Under the pieces are notes generated by a model. The model searched no databases and was not told the origin of the DNA. It was given only the letters and a program-made list of their open reading frames with translations. This document shows, in pieces, positions 1 to 8,724 of a stretch of 36,092 nucleotides of DNA. Source of the stretch: Candidatus Binatota bacterium (GTDB lineage Bacteria > Desulfobacterota > Binatia > UBA1149); NCBI GenBank assembly GCA_012960245.1, contig DUBO01000011.1, positions 1 through 36,092 on the forward strand, given 5' to 3'. Within the stretch, counting starts at the first letter, position 1. Each line of letters begins with the position of its first letter. Made by a program: the position numbers and the translations under genes.

Positions 1-2309
1 TCATCGACCAGGCATTCATCGCCCTGGGTGCCGCAGGCAAAGCCCGCGGTCTCGTCGTTATTGTCGCATGAGCCCGCACCATCGCAGGTATCGGGATTGG
101 TGCATTCGGTGTCGGTCGCGCTGCCGCAGGTAAAGCCCAGGCTCTCATCGTTGACGTCGCATGAGCCCGCACCATCGCAGGTATCTGGATTGGTACACCC
201 GGTGTCGCTGCCGTCGCCGCAGCTGGTGGCCACGGGGGTGTTTACGGTCCCGCCGCACACCGAGGAAACGCATATATCATGGAAGGTGCACGTGTTGCCG
301 TCGTCACAGGCTACGCCGGTGTCATAACGGATCGTGAAGTTGGTAAGCGTGCCAGGGTTTCCGTTTACGACCTGTATGCCGTCGGATCCCGCCGCGTTTT
401 CAATACCGATGGAGTGAGTGTCCCCGTCGGGGACAGCAGACAGGTATCTCACCTCTATATTGTTGGCGCTTTCGAACAGCACGAGTTGAAAACTCACGGC
501 AGAGCCACCACCAAAATGCTGTATGTCGGTAAACTGCACGATGAAGCGCCGCTGCGGTGAAGAGCCCAGTGTTTCGTAATGTATGGTTCCGCCCAGGGTC
601 GGGTTCAGATCCTCGGCGAAGGCCATGATCGCCGCATTCGGGGCAGTGGCGTTGGGGATAGCAACGGCAGCAAAGGGGCAGTCGTTGGTGGTAAAGGAAA
701 ACAAGCCGTTCGCGCAGACGCTCAGCAACGTGTAATCGGTGCCGTAAAAGCTGAATGTAAAATCCAGCGCCGCGGTGGAAGTACCGTCATCTGCCAGGTT
801 AAGCGCGGTACCGCTGGAGGTGATGTCTTCGTAAGTAAAACTGCTGGGGCCGCCAGGATCGTTGGAGTCGTCGCAACGGTAGGTGCCGTCTTCGCCGCAA
901 CCGCCAGCCTGTGCGCTCGCATCGATGTGTCCGCACGTACCGGCACCGTCGCACACGTCGGCGGTGCACGTGATGGCATCGTCGGAGCAGGGCGTGTTGA
1001 CCGTGTCGAAGCAGTTACCGGCGGCCTCGTTGCAAGTGGCGTTACATTCGCTGCCTCCGCTGCACGGGTCGCCGGCGTGGTTGCTGCAACTGCCGCCGCT
1101 GCACGTGTCGGAGCCGTTGCAGAACAGGCCGTCATCGCAGGCGCTGCCGTCTTCTCCTGAGATGCAGGGGCCATCGACTGTTACGCTGATGTTGTCGACT
1201 CTGATCCAATCGCTGTCATCTTCGTTGACCACGAACACCGTAACCTGGCTTGTCGTGGGATGGACGTATTGATCGGCATCAATGCTTATAGTTTTACTGA
1301 TGACAGCGTCGGCGCTGCCCGTATCGTCGCCTATTATCGTGTAGGAGCCGGTGGTGTAGTTCCACAGGTAGACCCAGCCGAAATCTCGCGAATCTCTCCT
1401 GCCTATTTCAGCTGAAACCGTTATCTCGGTGATGTCGGAGGCATCTTCGTCCAGGTATAACTCGAAAATTATGACAGCGTTGTCACCGGCATTAGGGTCT
1501 GCGGTCTGGTATCGGGAGTCATCCGAACCAACCAGGTTGGCGTACTCGGCCGTGGATGCTTCGGAGAACAGGCTCCAACCGCCGATGGTGTCGCGCCGGG
1601 CGCTGAAGGTGCCATTGGAAATGGTCGAATCGGGTTCGTCTATTTCACCATCTTCGGCCGTGAAGGTAGCCGAGGGGCTGGTGATCCCGTCGTAGGTGTA
1701 AGTTTTGCCCGGCAGTGGTGGACAAGCTGGGCAAGAAGCTCCGGAGCAGGTTCCCACTCCGCCGAAATTCAAACCCGAACAAGCGGTGCCTCCGTCGCAG
1801 GTGATCTTCCACTGGCTCGCGTCCGCACCTGCCTGGAGATTGATGGTGGCGTCCTTGCAGGCATCTGTTCCCGTGCAAAGGATGTGGCCGCTTTCGCTCG
1901 CCGGAGTGAACGTTGCGTTTCCCGAGCAGGAGGCCCCGCCGTTGCATACGATCGCGCAAAAAGAACCTACGCCGGTCGGGCACGCATTCCCGATGTTACT
2001 TTGATCCTTGCAGGCATCCGTACCCACGCAATTTTCTGAGCCGCAGGCCGCACCAGCGGGGCTCGCGAACAGGAAGATCCCGAAGACAAAGGCAAAAAGA
2101 GAACAAACGGCCGGGGACAGGCGGACTTCGGGAAGTGTATTGAAGATAGAAAGCGGACCAAGAAGCCGACGCCTGTTACGCCCTGGAACAGGACCGCTCC
2201 TGTTGTAGACCTTCGGCGCTGAGCGAGACACCCCGGGTAACGGCAAGAAGCCGAAGGTAAGCACTGCCCACAATGACAGAGCTATTTTAACTACAAGTCC
2301 TTTATCCAC
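1..2309 (-). CDS. Secreted cysteine-rich repeat protein, 3' end cut by window
   Basis: The minus strand is open from about 2309 to the window edge (about 769 codons, no stop), and the translation is coherent throughout. It has three parts: Cys-rich segments such as ACDDGLFCNGSDTC and TNPDTCDGAGSCD, a central beta-sandwich-like stretch (FSFYGTDYTLLSVCANG), and tandem 31-residue Cys repeats near the edge. Such repeats are typical of large secreted or surface proteins of myxobacteria and relatives. No catalytic motif is visible. The start is uncertain. GTG at 2309 gives a first hydrophobic segment (VVKIALSLWAVLTFGF), GTG at 2231 is an alternative, and a second signal-like segment (LFAFVFGIFLFASPAGA) lies about 70 residues further in, just before the first Cys. 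The protein is probably exported, with a structural or adhesive role; that role is inference. Confidence 0.75.
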   Translation of the reverse strand, partial: MDKGLVVKIALSLWAVLTFGFLPLPGVSRSAPKVYNRSGPVPGRNRRRLLGPLSIFNTLPEVRLSPAVCSLFAFVFGIFLFASPAGAACGSENCVGTDACKDQSNIGNACPTGVGSFCAIVCNGGASCSGNATFTPASESGHILCTGTDACKDATINLQAGADASQWKITCDGGTACSGLNFGGVGTCSGASCPACPPLPGKTYTYDGITSPSATFTAEDGEIDEPDSTISNGTFSARRDTIGGWSLFSEASTAEYANLVGSDDSRYQTADPNAGDNAVIIFELYLDEDASDITEITVSAEIGRRDSRDFGWVYLWNYTTGSYTIIGDDTGSADAVISKTISIDADQYVHPTTSQVTVFVVNEDDSDWIRVDNISVTVDGPCISGEDGSACDDGLFCNGSDTCSGGSCSNHAGDPCSGGSECNATCNEAAGNCFDTVNTPCSDDAITCTADVCDGAGTCGHIDASAQAGGCGEDGTYRCDDSNDPGGPSSFTYEDITSSGTALNLADDGTSTAALDFTFSFYGTDYTLLSVCANGLFSFTTNDCPFAAVAIPNATAPNAAIMAFAEDLNPTLGGTIHYETLGSSPQRRFIVQFTDIQHFGGGSAVSFQLVLFESANNIEVRYLSAVPDGDTHSIGIENAAGSDGIQVVNGNPGTLTNFTIRYDTGVACDDGNTCTFHDICVSSVCGGTVNTPVATSCGDGSDTGCTNPDTCDGAGSCDVNDESLGFTCGSATDTECTNPDTCDGAGSCDNNDETAGFACGTQGDECLVD
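31..216 (-). repeat. Two tandem 93-bp coding repeats (31 aa) with a third partial unit
   Basis: Units start at 31 and 124, and a degenerate third begins at 217, giving a period of 93 bp. Each codes on the minus strand for a Cys-rich unit containing TNPDTCDGAGSCD and GFxCGS. The shared DNA stretch beginning at 64 and again at 157 is almost identical, so the duplication is recent or kept homogeneous. The array may continue beyond the window. Confidence 0.85.
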
Positions 2310-2317
2310 GGGAAGCT

Positions 2318-2327
2318 CCCCCCCCCC
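2318..2327. repeat. C10 homopolymer tract in front of the Cys-rich gene
   Basis: Ten consecutive C on the plus strand (G10 on the coding minus strand) lie 8 bases upstream of the candidate GTG start at 2309, where a ribosome binding site would be. The tract could be length-variable. Confidence 0.8.
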
Positions 2328-2462
2328 TCCCGGGTTGTTTGGACAATCCGGGTGCTACATCCCTGCAACGGATAGACTCCCACAAGGGGGCGATTCGTGT
2401 CAACGGTTCTGACGTGGTTTTTCCATCCACGCATCGTTTTTTTCTCCTCTCGTCCCCCATGC

Positions 2463-2473
2463 GGGGGGGGGGG
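2463..2473. repeat. G11 homopolymer tract
   Basis: Eleven consecutive G sit in the spacer between the Cys-rich protein gene and the DUF5916 gene. Length heterogeneity or sequencing error is possible. Confidence 0.8.
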
Positions 2474-2484
2474 AGCAGCGGTTA

Positions 2485-2493
2485 GGGGGGGGG
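2485..2493. repeat. G9 homopolymer tract
   Basis: Nine consecutive G lie 11 bases beyond the G11 tract. The two together form a G-rich cluster on the plus strand. Confidence 0.8.
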
Positions 2494-2507
2494 CTTGTAC
2501 CGCAGCA

Positions 2508-2546
2508 GGGTCACTGGGCTGACCCCGGTTTCGTTTGCAAACGGGG
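2508..2546 (-). terminator. Two adjacent hairpins downstream of the DUF5916 gene
   Basis: One hairpin spans 2508-2525, with stem GGGTCA/TGACCC and a 6-base loop. The other spans 2523-2546, with CCCC(G)GTTT pairing with AAACGGGG around a 7-base loop. They begin about 16 bases past the stop at 2562. There is no T tract, so this may be a weak or Rho-type 3' end structure rather than a classic intrinsic terminator. Confidence 0.4.
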
Positions 2547-2561
2547 TTTGCTCCAGCGGAG

Positions 2562-4790
2562 TCAGTAACGCTGGGTCCACGACAGGCGAAGCGTGTAGTC
2601 GGCTGTCGTTGTTGTGAATGAACTGCCCGACTTGTCCCAGGCCTGGTTGGCCACCAGCGACAGCTCTCGCCCGGGTTCGGGTATCCAGCGCAACCGGCTG
2701 TTAAGCGTCGGCTGGTCACCCTGGTTGTCCCACTGCACGAGGTTGCGCCAGCTCACCCGCGTAGACGGGTTCACATCGAAACCGAATCGTGAGAGGTGGA
2801 TGGTGAAGTCGCCCTCGGGCAGTTTCGCGTCGATGAGCTGGTGTTCCAAGGACAGGAAAAAATGCGGCGAGGGGCGCAATTCCAGCACGGCCGCGGTGTT
2901 GACCATGTTCCCTGAATAGAACTCGCCCCACTTGACGTGAAGCTTGCCCGCCACCGGTCGCGTTGTGCTGGTGTCGAGGCGCACCGCCGGCCGCTGGTAG
3001 CGGTAGTCCCCGGGCTGGATGATGGTGCCCGCGACTATCTCGAAGTCCTCGCTGGTGTCTTCTTCGATAAACGACCACGCGAAGCTGAGCTTGTCGCCGG
3101 CCTGGTTGCTGAGGACGAGATAGTCAACGTCTACTTGGACGCTTTCCAGCTTATCGCCGGTGTCGGTCACCGTTCGTGCCGTGAATCCACTGTCGACGTG
3201 GCGAATAGGTCCACTGCCAGGGCGGTGTCGATACCTGAGGTTTGCACGGTAGTCTCTAATGCCGGTGCGGTTGACGAAACCCAGCGCCGGCAGGAAGTCT
3301 TCTTGCAGTTCGGCAACCGATATCCCGGCGTTCCAGCGATCGTTGGGCCAGTCAACCGATGCGCCCCAGGCCAGTTCCTTGTCGCCGACAGGTGGTTCGC
3401 CGGTCGGCGGATCGGTCCAGCTTTTCTGGGCCCAGGCCCTGGCCACCAGCACCTGGTCGCCGGCGACACGGCTGTCGCGGTAGCGGTAGTCCAGGCCCGC
3501 CAGCGTGTTGTCGCCGTCGCTCAACGGGTCGCCGTGAGTGGCAATGAAGCCGGCTCGCGATTTGCTCCCGAGGTCGCGAGTTGCCCGGGCCACGGTGAGG
3601 TTTTTTGAGTCGACCTGCGCCGAATCTCCTACCACGACGTCTAGCAGGCCCAGGTCCCAGGGCCCCACGTGACCGGCGAGCTTGGCACCAACAACAAGGT
3701 CGACCGGCTGGGAGTCGGCGTCAAGTCCGATTCGGCGGGAGAAAAATGGCGTACCGTTCTGCTTGAGGCCTCCGAACTCGAACACCCCGGCGTCCTCGAT
3801 AAAGAAATCCCTGGTCTCGGGAAAGAACAGCGAGAAGCGCGTCAGGTTGGTTTGCCTCAGGTCGACGTCGGCGTCGGAAAAATCGGTGTTGGCCGTGAAC
3901 GCGGCCGTCATCGAAGGCGTCGCTCGGTAGAACACGTTTACCGAAGGTTCCATGGCCAGGTCCTGGTCTCCGGTTCCCGGGCCACCGGACTCCGCGTTCC
4001 AGCGGCTGCTCATCGCCAGCGAGGGCTGTATGTCCAGGCCCAGTCCCTGCTGTATTCCCTCTAACCCCTCCATGGTCCCGTAATTGGCGGGGTCGGTGAT
4101 GCTGTATGACTGCGAGGTTGACCCCCATTTTATTTTCTCGCTGCGGCGGCGGATGTGGCGTTCGATTTCCAGGCCCCAGCGTGTCGAGTTGGCGTCCAGG
4201 CTCACGCTCTTGAAAGGAATCGCCATTTCGGTCGACCAGCCCTGCTCGTCAATGATCGAGTCTGCCGACCAGATCGCGTCCCACTCGTGCCGGTAAGTGG
4301 TCTGGTTTTCGGCCCGTCCCTCGCTGCTGGTGCCCAGGGGAGTGACCTGGAACAAGTAGGCGTTGCGTCGATCGAACAGGGTGTCGAGCATCACGTTTAT
4401 GCGTGCCTCGTTCAGCAGGAAGGAGTCATTGACCAGCTGGTGCGCGACTATCTTTTCCGGCTCGCTGTCGAAGCAGCGCACGCCTATATAGATGTTGTCG
4501 TCATCGTAGGCGAGGTAGGCCACCGTGCGCTCGCTGGGGTCAGCACCCTCGACCGGCTCAACCTGCCGGAAGCTGTCGATGACGGCGGCGTCCTGCCACG
4601 TGGCATCGTCCAGGTGGCCGTCTATTACGGGTGGATTGTCAGTGCGGGTTATTGTTACCCGCGGGTGCGAGTATTCCGTTGCTTCTGCACTGGGCGGGTA
4701 TAGCGGCGCCACGCACACCAGCGCTATGGCAGCGTGGGCGAGTAATCGGCGGGCAGGTCCCTGGTCGTAGTGTGCGTTATCTTCTAACAC
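2562..4790 (-). CDS. CBM9-like / DUF5916 outer-membrane protein
   Basis: This 742-residue protein has an N-terminal signal region (LLAHAAIALVCVAPLYPPSAEA). A CBM9-like carbohydrate-binding domain follows at about residues 45-230; PPVIDGHLDDATWQDA is its hallmark opening. The rest is the beta-rich DUF5916 region, including FFPETRDFFIEDAGVFEFGG, and ends in an aromatic residue (LRLSWTQRY), as expected for an outer-membrane barrel. Family members are full-length at 700-850 aa, so this one looks complete. The start is GTG with no clear Shine-Dalgarno. The gene is divergent from the carboxylase gene across about 140 bases. Its function is unknown; a surface role in binding or uptake of glycans or other polymers is only an inference from the CBM9-like domain. 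Confidence 0.85.
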   Translation of the reverse strand: MLEDNAHYDQGPARRLLAHAAIALVCVAPLYPPSAEATEYSHPRVTITRTDNPPVIDGHLDDATWQDAAVIDSFRQVEPVEGADPSERTVAYLAYDDDNIYIGVRCFDSEPEKIVAHQLVNDSFLLNEARINVMLDTLFDRRNAYLFQVTPLGTSSEGRAENQTTYRHEWDAIWSADSIIDEQGWSTEMAIPFKSVSLDANSTRWGLEIERHIRRRSEKIKWGSTSQSYSITDPANYGTMEGLEGIQQGLGLDIQPSLAMSSRWNAESGGPGTGDQDLAMEPSVNVFYRATPSMTAAFTANTDFSDADVDLRQTNLTRFSLFFPETRDFFIEDAGVFEFGGLKQNGTPFFSRRIGLDADSQPVDLVVGAKLAGHVGPWDLGLLDVVVGDSAQVDSKNLTVARATRDLGSKSRAGFIATHGDPLSDGDNTLAGLDYRYRDSRVAGDQVLVARAWAQKSWTDPPTGEPPVGDKELAWGASVDWPNDRWNAGISVAELQEDFLPALGFVNRTGIRDYRANLRYRHRPGSGPIRHVDSGFTARTVTDTGDKLESVQVDVDYLVLSNQAGDKLSFAWSFIEEDTSEDFEIVAGTIIQPGDYRYQRPAVRLDTSTTRPVAGKLHVKWGEFYSGNMVNTAAVLELRPSPHFFLSLEHQLIDAKLPEGDFTIHLSRFGFDVNPSTRVSWRNLVQWDNQGDQPTLNSRLRWIPEPGRELSLVANQAWDKSGSSFTTTTADYTLRLSWTQRY

Positions 4791-4930
4791 GCGAACTGGC
4801 CGGGCGTCGTGCCGGTCACGGCAAGTCGGCCACGGAAGCGTGATAATGTCGCTGCCCGGTAGCGTTTACAACGGGCTTTCTACGCGGGTGGCTGGACACC
4901 CCGGTGCCGGGCTGGCAGAACACGGGTTGC

Positions 4931-7900
4931 ATGTCGGGTGAATCAATACTCATAGCCAACCGGGGGGAGGTGGCATTGCGGGTCGCGCGTGCGGCTGCCG
5001 ATCTCGGCCTGCGTACGGTGGCCGTTTACGCAGGTGACGACTCGCGTGGACTGCACCTGCGCGTGGCCGACCAGGCCCGTCGTCTCGAGGGCAACGGCGT
5101 GGGCGCTTATCTCGATGGGGAACAGCAGCTGGCCATCGCCGTGGACGAGGGCTGTACCTTGCTGCACCCGGGTTACGGTTTCCTGGCCGAAAACGCTGGC
5201 TTTGCCTCGCTGGCGGCCGAGCGCGGCGTGGTTTTTGTGGGGCCCGCGCCCGCGACCCTCGAGCTGCTGGGCGACAAGCCTCGCGCGCGCGCGCTGGCCC
5301 GGCGCCTGGGAGTGCCGGTTTTGGCGGGAAGCGAAGGCGACCTCGATCTCGCCGGTGCCCTGGCGTTCCTGGAATCCCTGGGTAAGAGCGCAGCGATGAT
5401 GGTAAAGGCCGTTGCCGGAGGTGGCGGAAGGGGTATGCGAGAGGTGTACAGCGCCGACGAGGTCGAGCAGGCCTTGGAGCGCTGCCGGTCGGAGGCCGAG
5501 TCGGCCTTCGGGCAGGGCGGGCTGTACGCCGAGCAACTCGTGAGGCGAGCGAGACATTTCGAGGTGCAGGTGCTGGGCGACCAGCACGGTGGCCTGGTGG
5601 TGCTGGGTGACCGCGAGTGCAGCCTGCAGCGGTGTCACCAGAAACTCGTGGAGCTGGCCCCGGCCGTCGCATTGTCCGCTGGGCAGCGAAAACAGATGAG
5701 CGACGCGGCCCTCCTGATGGCCCGCGAGCTCAATTACACGGGACTGGGCACCTTCGAATTTCTGCTCGACCTGGACGCTGGCGATACCGGCGAGTTGTTT
5801 TTCATAGAGGCAAACCCGCGCCTGCAGGTCGAGCACACGGTCACCGAACAGGTAACGGGCCTCGATCTCGTCAGCCTTCAACTACAGGTCGCCCGCGGCG
5901 CCAAGCTGTCGGAGCTGGGCGTGGATGACGTCAGGCAGAGCGGCATCGCGCTGCAGGTCAGGATCAACGCCGAACGGCAGCAGGCCGACGGCAGCGTGCT
6001 TCCCTCGGGCGGAACGCTGGCCGTGTTCGACCCGCCCGCGGGGCCGGGCCTGCGCGTGGACACGCTCGGCTACACCGGCTACGAGGTCGCCGGGGCCTAC
6101 GATTCGTTGCTGGCCAAGCTGGTCGTCACGAGGTCGTCGGGAGATCTTGGCGAGTTGCTGGCGAGGGCCTACCGGGCGCTTTGCGAATTCAGGGTGGAGG
6201 GGGTGGCCACCAACATCGGTTTTCTACAGAACCTGCTGCAACACTCCGAGGTCGAGGCGGGCAACTGGTACACCGGGTTGCTGGGCGACCACGGCAGTGA
6301 GCTTTCGGCCAACGGCGACGGCAGGCATCGGCGCCTGTTTTTCGAAGACGACGCTGTCCCGGCGCTGCCTGCTGACGGCGGATCAGTTGCCGACGCGGGC
6401 GAGCGGGTCCTGTGCTCGGCCATGCCGGGCACGGTGGTTTCGCTGGCCGTCGAGGTCGGACAGGTGCTGGCCGCCGGCGACGAGTTGCTGGTGATGGAGT
6501 CAATGAAGATGGAGCACGTGATCGCGGCTCCAGTGGCGGGCGAACTGCTGGTGCTAGACGTGGCCGCCGGCGACACGGTGTCTGAGGGGCAACGCCTGCT
6601 GCTCATAAAAGAAACGCAGGGCGAGGTGACAGAGCCGGTGGCCGAAGAGGCTCCCGATCTTGAACGAGTGCGGCCCGATCTCGCCGAGGTCGTCGACAGG
6701 CACGCCTTCGGGCTGGACGAAAACCGCCCCGACGTGGTCGCGCGTCGTCGCAAGACCGGCCAGCGTACCGCCCGAGAGAACGTGGACGATCTCTGCGACG
6801 CGGGGTCCTTCGAAGAATACGGTGCGCTGGTGATCGCCGCCCAGCGCGGCCGCCGCGAGATGGCTGATCTTATACGCAAGACGCCGGGTGACGGTATGGT
6901 CTGCGGCCTGGGGCGGGTCAACGGCGATGTTTTTGCCGACGACTCGTCGCGTTGCGTGGTCATGTCCTACGACTACAGCGTGCTGGCGGGCACGCAGGGC
7001 ATGCTCAACCACCGTAAGAAGGATCGCATGTTCGAGATCGCGCGCGAGCAGCGGCTGCCTGTGGTCATTTTTACCGAGGGCGGGGGAGGGCGGCCCGGTG
7101 ACACCGACGCGCCCGGCGTGGCTGGTCTCGACTGCCTGGCCTTTCGCTACTTCGGTGAGCTCAGCGGGCTGGTGCCGCTGGTGGGCGTGAACTCGGGTTA
7201 CTGTTTTGCAGGCAACGCCGCGTTGCTCGGTTGCTGCGACGTCATCATCGCTACGCGTAACTCGAGCATCGGCATGGGCGGGCCGGCCATGATCGAGGGC
7301 GGCGGCCTGGGTGTCTTTCACCCCACCGAGGTTGGCCCGGCTGCCGTGCAATCGGCCAACGGCGTGGTCGACGTGCTGGTCGACGACGAAGAGCAGGCCG
7401 TGGCAACGGCCAAGCGCTACCTTTCTTACTTCCAGGGCCCGGTCGATGACTGGCAGGCAGCCGACCAGCGCCTGCTCAGGGAGGCCATACCCGAAAACCG
7501 CTTGCGCGTTTACGACGTGCGCTCGGTCATCGAGACGCTGGCCGACGAGAACTCGGTGCTCGAGCTGCGCGGGGGCTTCGGAGCGGGCATGGTCACGGCG
7601 CTCGCGCGCATAGAGGGACGCCCGCTGGGCATACTGGCCAACAACCCCGGCCACCTGGCCGGGGCCATAGACCCCGACGGGGCCGACAAGGCAGCGCGTT
7701 TCATGCAGCTGTGCGATGCTTTTGACCTGCCCGTGCTGAGCCTCTGCGACACGCCGGGCATCATGGTCGGACCCGAGATAGAAAAACTCGCCAATGTCAG
7801 GCACGCCTCGCGCATGTTCGTAGTCGGCGCGAGCATGACGGTGCCCTTCATGACCATAGTGCTGCGAAAGGGCTACGGGCTGGGGGCGCAGGCCATGGCG

Positions 7901-8224
7901 GCCGGCAGCTTCCACGCGCCGCTGTTCACGGTGTCCTGGCCCACCGGGGAGTTCGGCGGCATGGGCCTGGAGGGAGCCGTCAAGCTGGGATTTCGCAAGG
8001 AACTCGAGGCCGTCGACGATCCGCAGGAGCGCCGCGAGCTTTACGAAAAGATGGTCGCGCGCGCCTACGAGGTAGGCAAGGCCGTCAACATGGCGTCGCA
8101 CTTCGAGATCGACGACGTTATCGATCCCGCCGATTCGAGACAACGCGTGGTGTCAGCGCTGAGGTCGGTGCCGGATCCCGCGCCGCGCACTGAAAAGAAG
8201 CGTCCCTGTATTGATACCTGGTAG
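4931..8224 (+). CDS. Single-chain acyl-CoA carboxylase (BC-BCCP-CT fusion)
   Basis: From ATG 4931 this is 1097 aa. It is predicted to carry out ATP- and biotin-dependent carboxylation of an acyl-CoA. The biotin carboxylase domain spans about residues 1-450: ILIANRGEVALRV at the start, glycine-rich ATP-grasp loop KAVAGGGGRGMREV, RCHQKLVELAPA and NPRLQVEHTVTEQ. The biotinyl domain carries VMESMKMEH with biotin-accepting Lys526. The carboxyltransferase half begins near 580, with FTEGGGGRPGD and NSSIGMGGPAMIEGGGLG. Fusion of all three parts in one chain matches the long-chain acyl-CoA carboxylase (LCC) architecture known from mycobacteria. A GTG at 4904 would add nine residues, but the ATG puts the conserved ILIANRGE close to the N terminus. 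The substrate (acetyl-, propionyl- or longer acyl-CoA) cannot be told from sequence by eye. Confidence 0.93.
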   Translation: MSGESILIANRGEVALRVARAAADLGLRTVAVYAGDDSRGLHLRVADQARRLEGNGVGAYLDGEQQLAIAVDEGCTLLHPGYGFLAENAGFASLAAERGVVFVGPAPATLELLGDKPRARALARRLGVPVLAGSEGDLDLAGALAFLESLGKSAAMMVKAVAGGGGRGMREVYSADEVEQALERCRSEAESAFGQGGLYAEQLVRRARHFEVQVLGDQHGGLVVLGDRECSLQRCHQKLVELAPAVALSAGQRKQMSDAALLMARELNYTGLGTFEFLLDLDAGDTGELFFIEANPRLQVEHTVTEQVTGLDLVSLQLQVARGAKLSELGVDDVRQSGIALQVRINAERQQADGSVLPSGGTLAVFDPPAGPGLRVDTLGYTGYEVAGAYDSLLAKLVVTRSSGDLGELLARAYRALCEFRVEGVATNIGFLQNLLQHSEVEAGNWYTGLLGDHGSELSANGDGRHRRLFFEDDAVPALPADGGSVADAGERVLCSAMPGTVVSLAVEVGQVLAAGDELLVMESMKMEHVIAAPVAGELLVLDVAAGDTVSEGQRLLLIKETQGEVTEPVAEEAPDLERVRPDLAEVVDRHAFGLDENRPDVVARRRKTGQRTARENVDDLCDAGSFEEYGALVIAAQRGRREMADLIRKTPGDGMVCGLGRVNGDVFADDSSRCVVMSYDYSVLAGTQGMLNHRKKDRMFEIAREQRLPVVIFTEGGGGRPGDTDAPGVAGLDCLAFRYFGELSGLVPLVGVNSGYCFAGNAALLGCCDVIIATRNSSIGMGGPAMIEGGGLGVFHPTEVGPAAVQSANGVVDVLVDDEEQAVATAKRYLSYFQGPVDDWQAADQRLLREAIPENRLRVYDVRSVIETLADENSVLELRGGFGAGMVTALARIEGRPLGILANNPGHLAGAIDPDGADKAARFMQLCDAFDLPVLSLCDTPGIMVGPEIEKLANVRHASRMFVVGASMTVPFMTIVLRKGYGLGAQAMAAGSFHAPLFTVSWPTGEFGGMGLEGAVKLGFRKELEAVDDPQERRELYEKMVARAYEVGKAVNMASHFEIDDVIDPADSRQRVVSALRSVPDPAPRTEKKRPCIDTW

Positions 8225-8249
8225 ACCGCGATAAATAAGGAGGCAGGTT

Positions 8250-8708
8250 GTGTTGCAAGGACTTTTTCCTCAGCAGGTCAACAACGACTACCGGGGTCAC
8301 CCGCTGGCCTTGTGGCTGTTCTACCCGATAACGCTGATTACGCTGGGCCGCAGCCTGGTACACATCTTCCGCGACGACGGAGGTGCGCAGTCGATTGCCA
8401 CCATACCGCTGGACAGTTTCACGCCCGACGGGGCCGCGGGCGTGGTAACGATCTTCGCCTTGTGGGGATTGTCGCAGTTGTTGATCGGCCTGTTCTACGT
8501 GCTGGTGCTGTGGCGCTACCGGGCGCTGTTGTCGCTGATGTACCTGTCGCTGATCGTGGAATACCTGTCGCGCATGGCTATAAGCAACTGGAAACCGATA
8601 GTCACGCTTGAGACTCCGCCGGCCGTACCGGGCGGTTACCTTATCATTGTCGTGTCGCTGGTCATGCTGGTGCTGTCGCTGCGACGGACCCCGGCAGCAG
8701 GCGGCTGA
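8250..8708 (+). CDS. Small four-helix membrane protein, unknown function
   Basis: This 152-residue protein starts at GTG and has a strong ribosome binding site (AAGGAGG at 8237-8243). Four hydrophobic segments are visible: LALWLFYPITLITLGRSLV, VVTIFALWGLSQLLIGLFYV, LLSLMYLSLIVEYL and YLIIVVSLVMLVLSL. The soluble loops are short, and there is no recognisable catalytic motif. It lies 25 bases after the carboxylase stop, so it is probably co-transcribed, and it converges on the thiolase gene 16 bases beyond. I do not recognise a family. Confidence 0.8.
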   Translation: MLQGLFPQQVNNDYRGHPLALWLFYPITLITLGRSLVHIFRDDGGAQSIATIPLDSFTPDGAAGVVTIFALWGLSQLLIGLFYVLVLWRYRALLSLMYLSLIVEYLSRMAISNWKPIVTLETPPAVPGGYLIIVVSLVMLVLSLRRTPAAGG

Positions 8709-8724
8709 CTGCTGTGGCCGCGGA

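Noticed and set aside
579..1272. Long plus- and minus-strand frames over 579-1272 in other phases
   Set aside because: They lie across the coherent minus-strand Cys-rich frame, and their Ala/Arg/Val-rich or compositionally odd products are shadow translations.
4943..8143. Several long minus-strand frames opposite the carboxylase (up to 529 aa)
   Set aside because: The carboxylase reading has domain motifs throughout. The opposite frames have none and reflect high-GC third-position bias.
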